Shown piece after piece: positions 22,425 through 30,240 of a stretch of 64,000 bases of DNA. The notes beneath the pieces are model-generated. The model worked only from the letters and a program-made list of their open reading frames with translations, ran no database searches and was not told the origin of the DNA. The position numbers were made by a program, and so were the translations under genes. Source of the stretch: Brevundimonas sp. Root1279 (GTDB lineage: Bacteria; Pseudomonadota; Alphaproteobacteria; Caulobacterales; Caulobacteraceae); the NCBI RefSeq assembly GCF_001425945.1, contig NZ_LMEB01000006.1:124001-188000 (forward strand), read 5' to 3'. Position 1 is the first letter of the stretch. Each line of letters opens with the position of its first letter.

Positions 22425-24263
22425 ATGCGCCAGACCCTGCTGCTCGCCGCCGCCGCCGCCGCCGCCCTCGCCCACTCGGCCGCCGCCCAGGAGGCCCGGA
22501 CCTGGGCCAATCCGGTGGACGTGGATTACAAATACAATTTCGAGCAGACCCACCGGGGGATCAGCTACCGCACCGGGGCCGACCCGGTGATCGTGCTGCA
22601 CCGGGACCGCTACTTCCTGTTCCAGACCCTGGCCGACGGCTACTGGACCAGCGAGAACCTGATCGACTGGACCTATGTCCATCCGAACAAATGGCCGTTC
22701 GAGAGCAATGTCGCCCCGGCGGCGGTGTCGGACGGCGAGAAGCTGTACCTCATGCAGTCGGCCTTCGAGCCGCGGCCGCTGCTGGTCTCGGAGCATCCCG
22801 AGACCGGCCAGTGGGAGTGGCACACCCGCATCCTGCCGCCTGTGCCCGGCGCGGTCAGCCGCAACGAGGAGGGCAGTTTCGGCGAAGGCGGCCTGCCCGA
22901 GGGCAAGCTGCCGCCGGGGCCCTGGGATCCGGGCCTGTTCATCGACGATGACGGCCGCTGGTACCTCTACTGGGGCTCGTCGAACATCTATCCGCTCTAT
23001 GCGGCGGAGCTGGATTCGGCGCCCCCGATGCGGTTCGTGAGCGATCCAATCAAGCTGCACGTCCTGCATCCGGACCAGCACGGCTGGGAGCGGTTCGGCC
23101 AGGACCACTCGGGGACCCTGCCCGACGGCACGGCCATCAAGCCCTATATGGAGGGCGCCTGGATGACGAAGCATGGCGGGCGCTACTACCTGCAGTACGG
23201 GGCGCCCGGGACGGAGTTCAACGCCTACGCCAACGGCGTCTACGTCGCCGACCAGCCGCTGGGACCGTTCGAATACGCGCCGTACAATCCGATCAGCTAC
23301 AAGCCAGGCGGCTTCGTCGAGGGGGCCGGGCACGGCTCGACCTTCCAGGACCGGCACGGCAACTGGTGGAACACCGGCACCCCGTGGATTGGCCACAACT
23401 GGACCTTCGAGCGGCGCATCGCGATGTTCCCGGGCGGCTTCACGGCCGACGGTCAGATGCATTTCTCCAGCCGCTTCGGCGACTATCCGCAGCGCATGCC
23501 TGTCGGGAAGGTCGACGATCCGGACAGCCTGTTCACCGGCTGGTTCCCCCTCTCCTACCGCGCCCCGGCCGAGGCCTCCTCGACCACCGGCGAGTTCACC
23601 GCCGATCGGGCCACCGACGAGAACCCGCGCACCTTCTGGGTCGCGGGAGCCAACCGCCCCGGCGAGACCCTGACGCTGGACCTCGGCGGGCTGAAGACGG
23701 TGCATGCGGTGCAGGTGAACTACGCCGACTACCAGTCCGGAATCTTCGCCGAGAGCCCCGACATCCGCACCCGGTTCCGCATCCTGTGGTCCCGCGATGG
23801 CGCCGACTGGCAGGTTTTCGCCGACCTGTCGGGCTCCGAGCGCGACCGCCCGAACGCCTATGTCGAGGGCGAGCGGCCGGTGGAGGCCCGCTTCATACGC
23901 TACGAGCATGGCGAGGTGGCCGGGGCCAACCTGGCCATCTCGGACTTCCGGGTGTTCGGGACGGCGGAGGGCGCGGCTCCGGCGACCCCGGCCGCCGAGG
24001 TCTCTCGCGCCGGGGACCAGCGCAACGCCCTGGTCCGCATCCACCCGGTCGAGGGCGCGCTCGGCTACAACATCCGCTGGGGCACGGCCCCGGACCGGCT
24101 GTTCCTGACCTACCAGGTCTACGCCGACGACCTGGCGGCTCAGGGCGACCGGCAGGAGGTGCGGGCGCTCAATGTCGGGGTCGACTACTGGTTCGCGGTC
24201 GAGGCCTTCTCGGCCAGCGGGGTGTCGGAGCTGGGCGAGGTGACGGCGGTTCCGGCGGATTGA
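22425..24263 (+). CDS. Glycoside hydrolase family 43 protein with discoidin and fibronectin-III-like C terminus
   Basis: A 612-residue secreted enzyme. ATG 22425 is chosen because it starts a signal peptide (MRQTLLLAAAAAAALAHSAA, cleavage at AAQ). The five-bladed propeller of GH43 fills residues about 30-390, with candidate catalytic residues Asp53 in RTGADPVIVLH, Asp168 in GPWDPGLFIDDDG and Glu243 in YMEGAWM. Residues about 400-510 form an F5/8 type C (CBM32-like) domain, and 525-610 look like a fibronectin III module ending VEAFSASGVSELGEV. GH43 enzymes cleave arabinofuranosides, xylosides or galactans. It diverges from selD across a 65-bp gap. Confidence 0.9.
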   Translation: MRQTLLLAAAAAAALAHSAAAQEARTWANPVDVDYKYNFEQTHRGISYRTGADPVIVLHRDRYFLFQTLADGYWTSENLIDWTYVHPNKWPFESNVAPAAVSDGEKLYLMQSAFEPRPLLVSEHPETGQWEWHTRILPPVPGAVSRNEEGSFGEGGLPEGKLPPGPWDPGLFIDDDGRWYLYWGSSNIYPLYAAELDSAPPMRFVSDPIKLHVLHPDQHGWERFGQDHSGTLPDGTAIKPYMEGAWMTKHGGRYYLQYGAPGTEFNAYANGVYVADQPLGPFEYAPYNPISYKPGGFVEGAGHGSTFQDRHGNWWNTGTPWIGHNWTFERRIAMFPGGFTADGQMHFSSRFGDYPQRMPVGKVDDPDSLFTGWFPLSYRAPAEASSTTGEFTADRATDENPRTFWVAGANRPGETLTLDLGGLKTVHAVQVNYADYQSGIFAESPDIRTRFRILWSRDGADWQVFADLSGSERDRPNAYVEGERPVEARFIRYEHGEVAGANLAISDFRVFGTAEGAAPATPAAEVSRAGDQRNALVRIHPVEGALGYNIRWGTAPDRLFLTYQVYADDLAAQGDRQEVRALNVGVDYWFAVEAFSASGVSELGEVTAVPAD

Positions 24264-24274
24264 CCTTTCCACGT

Positions 24275-24300
24275 CGCCCTCGGGCTTGTCCCGAGGGCCC
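24275..24300 (+). repeat. REP-like palindrome, forward copy (left pair)
   Basis: Eight-base perfect arms CCCTCGGG (24277-24284) and CCCGAGGG (24290-24297) enclose the loop CTTGT. It lies 13 bp after the GH43 stop and may also end that transcript. The sequence continues GCCC but lacks the AAGAACTCGGTGG tail found in the other copies, so this is a truncated unit. It faces the reverse copy at 24336-24385. Confidence 0.8.
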
Positions 24301-24335
24301 ATGCGCGCGGTGACCGCTCAAGGACCTGCAATCAA

Positions 24336-24385
24336 CCACCGAGTTCTTGGGCCCTCGGGACAAGCCCGAGGGTGACGGAGGAGGG
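24336..24385 (-). repeat. REP-like palindrome, reverse copy (left pair)
   Basis: A 50-bp unit identical, base for base, to 24953-25002. On the minus strand it reads CGTCACCCTCGGGCTTGTCC and continues through the second hairpin arm into CAAGAACTCGGTGG. It ends 25 bp from the 3' end of the GIY-YIG gene. Together with the forward copy at 24275-24300 it forms a head-to-head pair. Confidence 0.88.
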
Positions 24386-24409
24386 AGCGAAATGGGAGCG
24401 AAACGCCGC

Positions 24410-24823
24410 TCACTCCCCTTCCGGATTCCATCCTTTCGGCAGCGCGCGTCGCTTCGGCGGGTCCGGCGCTCTTGGTCTCCAGTCGCGCCAGTCGTTGTGA
24501 TCGCCCTGCCAAGCCACCCCAGGGTCGATGAGTCCCGGATAGAGGTCCGCCCAGTCCGGGTTCGCGCGTTCAATGAGGTTGATCTTCCAATCGCGCAGAT
24601 AGCGCTTCAGCCGCTTCTCGTGCCGGATAGCCTCGGTCATCAATTCATGGGGCTGGAACCAGACCAGGCGCTTGAGCCCGTAGGTTTTCGTGTGGCCGTC
24701 GACGCGTCCCTCGCGATGGTCTTGCACCCGAAGGATGAGATTGCCCGACACCCCGATATAGATCGCGCCGTGCCGGCGGTTTGCCATCATGTAGGCGGCG
24801 ATGACGCCGTCGCGTGAGACCAT
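24410..24823 (-). CDS. GIY-YIG nuclease domain protein
   Basis: A 137-residue single-domain protein. ATG 24823 is preferred because GGGAGGA stands five bases before it; an upstream ATG at 24850 has no such site. Catalytic features are all present: Tyr11 in AAYMMAN, Y22-I-G24 in AIYIGV, Arg32, His36, Glu69 in RHEKRLKRY and Asn88 in RANPDW. It is of the short UvrC-like/URI type widespread in alphaproteobacteria, with no DNA-binding domain attached. The C-terminal 40 residues are Trp/Pro/Arg-rich and poorly conserved-looking. On both sides lie head-to-head pairs of REP-like palindromes, which is the unusual point. A role in moving or processing those repeats is inference only. Confidence 0.88.
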   Translation of the reverse strand: MVSRDGVIAAYMMANRRHGAIYIGVSGNLILRVQDHREGRVDGHTKTYGLKRLVWFQPHELMTEAIRHEKRLKRYLRDWKINLIERANPDWADLYPGLIDPGVAWQGDHNDWRDWRPRAPDPPKRRALPKGWNPEGE

Positions 24824-24889
24824 CGCGTCCTCCCGGCACAGGGAGAACATTCAGCGAACATTGATTTTTGTCCAGCCTCTTTGTTCACC

Positions 24890-24934
24890 CGTCATCCTCG
24901 CCCTTGTGGCGAGGATCCAAGAACTGGGTGGCGG
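24890..24934 (+). repeat. REP-like palindrome, forward copy (right pair)
   Basis: Reads CGTCATCCTCGCCCTTGTGG and onward to GGATCCAAGAACTGGGTGGCGG. Arms TCCTCGCC (24895-24902) and GGCGAGGA (24908-24915) enclose the same CTTGT loop as the other copies. Compared with those, both arms have changed GG/CC to CC/GG in step, so pairing is kept. Its tail 24917-24934 is an 18-base inverted match, with one mismatch, to 24950-24967 in the facing copy. Confidence 0.85.
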
Positions 24935-24949
24935 TCGTGGGCCCTGGGG

Positions 24950-25002
24950 CCGCCACCGAGTTCTTGGGCCCTCGGGACAAGCCCGAGGGTGACGGAGGAG
25001 GG
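24950..25002 (-). repeat. REP-like palindrome, reverse copy (right pair)
   Basis: Carries the 50-bp unit identical to 24336-24385 plus three more bases that pair with the forward copy's tail. With 24890-24934 it makes a head-to-head pair upstream of the GIY-YIG start, mirroring the pair on the other side of the gene. The rest of the 24824-25065 gap is simple spacer with a ribosome site GAGGAG at its end for the next small gene. Confidence 0.88.
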
Positions 25003-25065
25003 GGCGCTGTCGATTGAACAGCCCCACCTACAGCGCGTTGTGCCTCACAGTTGAGGAGTTCGCCC

Positions 25066-25269
25066 ATGCCCGTCCCCCGTTTCGGAACCATCCTCGGAGG
25101 CATGCTGCTGTCGCCCGCGGGGCGGCGGTTCGCCGGTAGGCATGCGGGCAAGCTGGCCCTGGCGACGCTGGCGTTCCAGCTTTGGGAGTCCCGTCGAGGC
25201 GGCAGGCCGACCGGGCCGAAACCGGCCGAGGCGCATCCGCGCAAGCGCTGGAGCGGGCGGCGGCGCTGA
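25066..25269 (+). CDS. Small basic hypothetical protein
   Basis: A 67-residue protein starting MPVPRFGTILGGMLLSPAGR at ATG 25066, with a good GAGGAG site seven bases upstream (25053-25058). It has a mildly hydrophobic, possibly membrane-associated stretch (KLALATLAFQLW) and a highly basic tail ending RKRWSGRRR. Codon bias fits the neighbours. It stands alone between the right repeat pair and the GST gene. No family is recognised. Confidence 0.5.
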   Translation: MPVPRFGTILGGMLLSPAGRRFAGRHAGKLALATLAFQLWESRRGGRPTGPKPAEAHPRKRWSGRRR

Positions 25270-25337
25270 TCGGTCCCCTCTGGACTGACCCGACGTCAAA
25301 GGCTCACAACAGCAGGGCTTCACGCAGGGGGCCCGCC

Positions 25338-26003
25338 ATGATCACCGTCCACCATCTGAACGACTCACGCTCGCAGCGCGTGCTGTGGCTGCTCGAGGAG
25401 CTTGGCCTGCCCTATGAGGTGAAGCGCTATCAGCGCGACGCCAAGACCATGCTCGCCCCGCCGGAGCTGAAGGCGGTGCATCCGCTGGGCAAGTCGCCGG
25501 TGGTCGAGGAGGATGCGATCAAGGTCGCCGAGACCGGGGCCATCGTCGAATATCTGCTGGAGGCGCATCCGGGTTCGGGCCTGAAGCCCGCCCCCAACAC
25601 CCCGGCCGGCCGCCGGTACACCTACTGGCTGCACTACGCCGAGGGCTCGGCGATGACTCCCCTGCTGCTGAAGCTGGTCTTCACCCAGATCCCCAAGCGC
25701 GCGCCGCTGCTGGCCAAGCCCGTCGCCAGCGGCATCGCCAAGAAGATCAACGCCCAGATGATCGATCCTCAGCTGGCCACCCACACGGCCTATTGGGAGG
25801 CCGAACTGGGCAAGTCCGCCTGGTTCGCCGGCGACGCGTTCTCGGCCGCCGACATCATGATGAGCTTCCCCGTCGAAGCCCTGGGCGCCCGCGTCGGTTT
25901 CGGCGGCGACAAGCCTCGGCTGAAGGCCTTCCTCGAGCGGATCCATGCCCGGCCGGCGTATCAGCGGGCCCTGGAGCGCGGCGGCCCGTACAGCTACGCC
26001 TGA
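25338..26003 (+). CDS. Glutathione S-transferase
   Basis: A 221-residue cytosolic GST. The thioredoxin-like N-terminal domain starts MITVHHLNDSRSQRVLWLLE, where the SRSQRVLW segment carries the catalytic Ser/Tyr-type position, and has the cis-proline and glutathione contacts in HPLGKSPVVEED and ETGAIVEYLL. The all-helical C-terminal domain includes FAGDAFSAADIMMSFPVEAL, the conserved N-capping motif with the Asp in helix 6. It conjugates glutathione to electrophiles or has peroxidase activity; specificity is unknown. The frame is open upstream of the chosen ATG but without coding character. Confidence 0.92.
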   Translation: MITVHHLNDSRSQRVLWLLEELGLPYEVKRYQRDAKTMLAPPELKAVHPLGKSPVVEEDAIKVAETGAIVEYLLEAHPGSGLKPAPNTPAGRRYTYWLHYAEGSAMTPLLLKLVFTQIPKRAPLLAKPVASGIAKKINAQMIDPQLATHTAYWEAELGKSAWFAGDAFSAADIMMSFPVEALGARVGFGGDKPRLKAFLERIHARPAYQRALERGGPYSYA

Positions 26004-26092
26004 ACGTCGGCGGATTAGTCACAGCGCGGCCACCTTAGGGTGAAACCCTCAGTCGGACCGCAACCCCGCGGTTTCCTGACCGTTAACCGACC

Positions 26093-26293
26093 ATGCGTCT
26101 GAAAACCGTGCAAGTGATCGCCGCCCTGGCGGCCGCCGTCTGTTTCATCCTGGCCTTCATCGCCGCCGGGATCCTGATCCTGTCGACCCTGTTCATGGCC
26201 GCAGGCCTGGCCGCCGTCGCCTGGCTGGCGTGGAGCCTGATGCGCCAGGTCCGCGACCGCGGGCGCAACCGGACGGCGACGCCTACGACCTGA
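26093..26293 (+). CDS. Small two-helix membrane protein
   Basis: A 66-residue protein with two predicted membrane helices (about residues 7-30 and 32-52) and a basic, cytosolic-looking tail RQVRDRGRNRTATP. It begins MRLKTVQVIAALAAAVCF. It lies between the GST and greA genes on the same strand. No family is recognised; the strong hydrophobic pattern and codon bias support it being real. Confidence 0.55.
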   Translation: MRLKTVQVIAALAAAVCFILAFIAAGILILSTLFMAAGLAAVAWLAWSLMRQVRDRGRNRTATPTT

Positions 26294-26434
26294 GCCATCA
26301 CCCATCATGGGTAGCCGAAGCCCTTGAACCTTGTGGAACGGCGCCCTACCCTCTTGGGCCGGTCGCGTGCGCCCAGCGACCTATGTGCCGAGTAAGTCTG
26401 TCCAGTCGGGCGATAGCTAAGAAATTCACGACAT

Positions 26435-26908
26435 ATGGAAAAAGTGCCGATGACGGCCGAGGGCTACCGTGTCCTCGACGATCAGTTGAAGCAATTGAAG
26501 TCGGTCGAAAGGCCGAGCGTCATCGCGGCCATTTCTGAGGCCCGCGAGCACGGCGACCTGTCCGAGAACGCCGAGTATCACGCGGCGAAGGAACGGCAGG
26601 GCTGGATTGAAGGGTCCATCGCCGACATCGAGGACAAGCTGTCGCGCGCCCAGGTGATCGACGTATCCAAGCTGTCCGGCACCCAGGTGAAGTTCGGCGC
26701 CACGGTCACCGTGGTCGACGAGGACACCGAGGAAGAGGGCCGCTACCAGATCGTCGGCGAGCACGAAGCCGACGTGAAGGCGGGCAAGATCTCCGTCTCG
26801 TCGCCCATCGCCCGCTCGCTGATCTCCAAGGAAGTCGGCGATGTGGTCGAGGTGAACACCCCCGGCGGGGTGAAGGCCTACGAGATCGTCAAGGTCGAGT
26901 GGAAATAG
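26435..26908 (+). CDS. greA: Transcription elongation factor GreA
   Basis: A 157-residue protein of exactly the family's usual size. The N-terminal coiled coil, starting [20 protein letters not shown], has the acidic tip [17 protein letters not shown] motif, here [20 protein letters not shown], whose acidic residues help RNA polymerase cleave backtracked transcripts. The C-terminal FKBP-like domain contains [20 protein letters not shown] and ends [18 protein letters not shown]. It is followed 4 bp later by the VOC protein gene. Confidence 0.97.
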   Translation: MEKVPMTAEGYRVLDDQLKQLKSVERPSVIAAISEAREHGDLSENAEYHAAKERQGWIEGSIADIEDKLSRAQVIDVSKLSGTQVKFGATVTVVDEDTEEEGRYQIVGEHEADVKAGKISVSSPIARSLISKEVGDVVEVNTPGGVKAYEIVKVEWK

Positions 26909-26912
26909 ACTG

Positions 26913-27350
26913 ATGACTGCACCGACCGGAACACGCCCGCCTCTGGTGTCGCATGTTTCGGTCGGCGTCACCGACGTGCACCGCGCCGGCGTCTTCTACG
27001 ACGCCGTGATGGCGACGCTCGGCGCGCGCCGCGTGATGGAGCACGGCGTCGGGATCGGCTACGGCCGCACCTTCCCCGAGTTCTGGGCCGCCCAGCCGCA
27101 GGACCACAAGCGCGCCACGGCCGGCAACGGGACGCACGTCTGCTTCAATGCGCCGGATGAAAAGTCGGTCGCCGACTTCCACGCCGCCGGCCTCGCCGCG
27201 GGCGGCTTCGACGACGGCGCGCCGGGCCGCAGGCCGCAGTACGCACCGGGTTATTACGCCGCCTTCCTGCGCGACCCGGACGGCAACAAGGTCGAGGCCA
27301 TGTGCTGGATCGCCCCGCCCGACCCCGACACGCCGCCCAGCGAGACGTGA
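26913..27350 (+). CDS. VOC (glyoxalase/bleomycin-resistance) family protein
   Basis: A 145-residue protein with paired beta-alpha-beta-beta-beta units of the vicinal oxygen chelate fold. Metal ligand candidates are the His in LVSHVSVGVTDV, the His in NGTHVCFNAPD, and the Glu in DPDGNKVEAMCW. The sequence YAPGYYAAFLRDPDGNKVE is typical of the glyoxalase-like subfamily common in proteobacteria. It may act in detoxification or have an unknown lyase or dioxygenase activity. Its TGA overlaps the GTG start of the next gene. Confidence 0.9.
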   Translation: MTAPTGTRPPLVSHVSVGVTDVHRAGVFYDAVMATLGARRVMEHGVGIGYGRTFPEFWAAQPQDHKRATAGNGTHVCFNAPDEKSVADFHAAGLAAGGFDDGAPGRRPQYAPGYYAAFLRDPDGNKVEAMCWIAPPDPDTPPSET

Positions 27351-28333
27351 CACCCCCTCCCCTGAAGATCTGGGTCGTCTCGGACGGCCGCGCGGGCATC
27401 GAGAACCAGGCCCTCGGCCTCGCCGAGGCGGTGCAACGGCTGAGCCCGGCCGAGATCGCCATCAAGCGCATCCGCTGGAAGCCCGCCTTCGACAAGCTGC
27501 CGTCGGCCCTCAAGGCCCCGTGGATGCTGGAACCCGCTTCGGACGCCGTCGAGCCCCCTGCCGGCGAGGCCTGGCCCGACCTGTGGATCGCCACCGGACG
27601 GGCGACCCTGCCGCTGTCGGTGAGGGCCAAGGCCCGTTCCGGCGGCAAGACCTTCGTGGTCCAGACCCAGGACCCGCGCTGGCGGACGGGCGACTTCGAC
27701 CTGGTGGTGGCCCCGAGCCACGACGGGGTCAGCGGGCCCAATGTCGTATCGATCACCGGCTCGCCGCATCGGGTGACGCCTACGCGGCTGGCGGAGGGCG
27801 CCGCCGGCTTCTCAGAGACGCTGGACGCCCTGCCCCGGCCGCGCGTGGCCGTGCTGGTCGGCGGGAAGTCGCGGGCTCACGACCTGCCCGAGGCCCAGGC
27901 GGCCGTCCTGGCGGATGACATCGCGCGCGCCGTCGAGGCGGCCGGCGGTTCGCTGATGCTGACCTTCTCGCGGCGCACCCCCGAGGCAGCCAAGGCGGCG
28001 ATGACGGAGCGACTGAAGGGCCTCGCCGGCCTGATCTGGGACGGGACCGGGGCCAATCCCTATTTCGCCTTCCTGCACTACGCCGACCAGGTGCTGGTCA
28101 CCGAGGACAGCGCCAACATGGCCGCCGAGGCCGCCTCGACCGGCAAGCCTGTGCAGATCCTGCCGATGGTCCCGCTGAAGTCGGCCGACAAGTTCACGCG
28201 CCTGCACGCGGACCTGCGCCAGCGGGGCGCGGCGCGGGCCTTCGACGGGTCCTTCGCAGAGACCGGCTACGCGCCGCTGGCCGAGACGGACCGGGCGGCC
28301 CGCGAAGTGCTGAGGCGGATGGGCCGGGCCTAG
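27347..28333 (+). CDS. ELM1-like (DUF1022) family protein
   Basis: A 328-residue protein starting at GTG 27347, which overlaps the preceding stop as GTGA. It opens VTPPPLKIWVVSDGRAGIEN (initiator read as Met), and contains KTFVVQTQDPRW, FDLVVAPSHDGVSGPNVV and LVTEDSANMAAEAASTGKPV. These mark the bacterial relatives of the plant mitochondrial fission protein ELM1, whose fold resembles GT-B glycosyltransferases. In alphaproteobacteria the function is unproven, with a cell-envelope role often supposed. It ends 4 bp into the convergent Gly-rich protein gene. Confidence 0.88.
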   Translation: MTPPPLKIWVVSDGRAGIENQALGLAEAVQRLSPAEIAIKRIRWKPAFDKLPSALKAPWMLEPASDAVEPPAGEAWPDLWIATGRATLPLSVRAKARSGGKTFVVQTQDPRWRTGDFDLVVAPSHDGVSGPNVVSITGSPHRVTPTRLAEGAAGFSETLDALPRPRVAVLVGGKSRAHDLPEAQAAVLADDIARAVEAAGGSLMLTFSRRTPEAAKAAMTERLKGLAGLIWDGTGANPYFAFLHYADQVLVTEDSANMAAEAASTGKPVQILPMVPLKSADKFTRLHADLRQRGAARAFDGSFAETGYAPLAETDRAAREVLRRMGRA

Positions 28334-28602
28334 TCGCCGCCGCCGCCGCCGTCCGAGCCGCCGTCAGACCCGCTGTGGGTATGGGTCGCTCCGCTGTCGC
28401 CGTCGCCGCCGCCGCTGTCGCCGTCCCTGTGCCGCTTGGCGTTGGCCGCGCCCATCATCGCTACGCCGAGGCCCGAGCCGATGGCCACGCCCAGGCTGAT
28501 GCCCAGCGCCAGATTGTCCATCGCCGTGCCGAGGGCCACGCCGATGGCCGTCCCCGCCCCGATCCCGATCGGCAGGAAGGCCGCACCGTTGGTCTGCTTC
28601 AT
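28330..28602 (-). CDS. Glycine-zipper membrane protein with Gly/Ser/Asp tail
   Basis: A 90-residue protein. Residues about 8-55 form a glycine-zipper stretch (GIGAGTAIGVALGTAM, GISLGVAIGSGLGVAMM) likely to sit in the membrane as two helices. The tail from about residue 56 is low-complexity Gly, Ser, Asp and His (SGSDGGSDGGGGGD). It begins MKQTNGAAFLPIGIGAG. No specific function is known for such proteins. It is divergent from trxB across 70 bp. Confidence 0.65.
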   Translation of the reverse strand: MKQTNGAAFLPIGIGAGTAIGVALGTAMDNLALGISLGVAIGSGLGVAMMGAANAKRHRDGDSGGGDGDSGATHTHSGSDGGSDGGGGGD

Positions 28603-28672
28603 CCCCGACTCCTTGCGTCACAGGCTCAACCTAGCATCGCGGAATCTGGAATCAGCCCCTAAATAGGGCCCC

Positions 28673-29686
28673 ATGAGCACCACTCTCCGCACCGTCCGCG
28701 TCGCCATCATCGGTTCCGGCCCCGCCGGCTGGACCGCCGCCATCTACGCCGCGCGCGCGCTGCTGAGCCCGGTGGTCATCGCCGGCCTGCAGCCGGGCGG
28801 CCAGCTGACCATCACCACCGACGTGGAGAACTATCCCGGCTTCGCCGACGTCATCCAGGGCCCCTGGCTGATGGAGCAGATGCAGAAGCAGGCCGAGCAC
28901 GTCGGGACCGAGGTGATCCACGACATCGTGGTCAAGGCCGACCTGTCGCAGCGGCCGTTCCGCCTGACGCTGGACAGCGGCGGCGAGATGCTGGCCGAAA
29001 CGGTGATCATCTCGACCGGCGCCCAGGCCAAGTGGCTGGGGCTGGAGAGCGAGCAGAAATACCAGGGCTTCGGCGTTTCGGCCTGCGCCACCTGCGACGG
29101 CTTCTTCTATCGCGGCAAGGACGTGATCGTGGTCGGCGGGGGCAATACCGCCGTCGAGGAGGCGCTGTTCCTGACCAATTTCGCCTCGAAGGTCACCGTC
29201 GTGCACCGCCGCGACGAGTTCCGCGCCGAGCGCATCCTGCAGGATCGCCTGTTCTCGAACCCCAAGGTCGAGGTGGTCTGGGACAACGCCATCGACGAGA
29301 TCCTGGGCGAGACCAACAGCTTCGGCGGCGTCAACGTCACCGGCGCGCGGATCAAGAACGTCAAGACAGGCGAGACCCGAGACATCACCGCCGACGGCGT
29401 CTTCATCGCCATCGGCCACGCGCCGTCATCGGAACTGTTCGCCGGGCAGCTGGAGACCAAGGCGGGCGGCTATCTGGTGGTCAAGCCGGGCACGGCCGCC
29501 ACGGCGATCGAGGGCGTCTGGGCCGCCGGCGACGTGACCGACGACATCTACCGCCAAGCCGTCACCGCCGCAGGCATGGGCTGTATGGCGGCGCTGGAGG
29601 CGGTGCGCTTCCTGGCCGAGCAGGACCACAAGGCCGAGGGCCACCCGATCACGCACAAGGAAGCCGAGAAGATCGGCGTCTGGTAG
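28673..29686 (+). CDS. trxB: Thioredoxin-disulfide reductase
   Basis: A 337-residue flavoprotein that moves electrons from NADPH to thioredoxin. The FAD-binding GSGPAG is at residues 14-19, the redox-active C138-A-T-C141 is followed by DGFFYRGKDVIVVGGGNTAV, where GGGNTA (155-160) begins the NADPH domain, and the C-terminal FAD segment reads VWAAGDVTDDIYRQAVTAAG. Length and motif order are those of the low-molecular-weight bacterial enzymes. It is monocistronic. Confidence 0.96.
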   Translation: MSTTLRTVRVAIIGSGPAGWTAAIYAARALLSPVVIAGLQPGGQLTITTDVENYPGFADVIQGPWLMEQMQKQAEHVGTEVIHDIVVKADLSQRPFRLTLDSGGEMLAETVIISTGAQAKWLGLESEQKYQGFGVSACATCDGFFYRGKDVIVVGGGNTAVEEALFLTNFASKVTVVHRRDEFRAERILQDRLFSNPKVEVVWDNAIDEILGETNSFGGVNVTGARIKNVKTGETRDITADGVFIAIGHAPSSELFAGQLETKAGGYLVVKPGTAATAIEGVWAAGDVTDDIYRQAVTAAGMGCMAALEAVRFLAEQDHKAEGHPITHKEAEKIGVW

Positions 29687-29753
29687 GCGAGCGAACAGGA
29701 CTACGGCCTAGGACACGCCCTGTCCGCCTTGTTCGAATCCCCGGCGCCTTGGT

Positions 29754-30161
29754 TTAGCCGAACAGTTGCAGCCCCGGCGGGGCGTACTGGACCGGCTCGC
29801 CTTGGCGGCGGCGCAGGGCGTAGTCGACCGCCGATTGCACGGAACGCTCGTCAGTCGGCTTGGACAGCACGCCGATGGTGCCGGCGACGCCGCTGCGCAC
29901 CATGCCCGGGTTGGCGGTCATGAACAGCACAGTGACACCCAGGTCCTGACCGAGCTCGCGTCCGAGGGCCACGCCGGTCGGGCCGTCTGACAGGTGGATG
30001 TCGACAAGCGCCAGATCGACTTCCGTCTCCCGCACGATGTTTCGGGCGGTGGCCGCGTCCCCCGCAGAGCCGACCACCTCGTGACCGAGATCCTCCAGGA
30101 CGAAACGGAGTTCCATCGCAACAAGGGCTTCGTCTTCGATGATCAGGATGCGGGCGGTCAT
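29754..30161 (-). CDS. Single-domain response regulator
   Basis: A 135-residue receiver with no output domain. Acidic pocket residues Glu9 and Asp10, phosphoacceptor Asp54 in LALVDIHLSDG, Thr82 in LFMTANPG and Lys101 in LSKP are all present. ATG 30161 is chosen over an in-frame TTG three codons upstream. It follows the HWE kinase gene by 79 bp on the same strand, so the kinase is its probable phosphodonor. Stand-alone receivers behind HWE kinases often act as phosphate sinks or relay intermediates in general stress or light signalling. Confidence 0.9.
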   Translation of the reverse strand: MTARILIIEDEALVAMELRFVLEDLGHEVVGSAGDAATARNIVRETEVDLALVDIHLSDGPTGVALGRELGQDLGVTVLFMTANPGMVRSGVAGTIGVLSKPTDERSVQSAVDYALRRRQGEPVQYAPPGLQLFG

Positions 30162-30240
30162 TAGGCGCAATCAGGCAGGGTTCTCGGTTCCGTGGACGGG
30201 CGGAACGCGGTGAGTGTCATGGGGTTTCAGGTCCGGTCGA

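Noticed and set aside
29725..29750. TTCGAATCC-like T-loop that might mark a tRNA 3' end
   Set aside because: The flanking bases do not form a T stem and no acceptor, D or anticodon stem can be found upstream.
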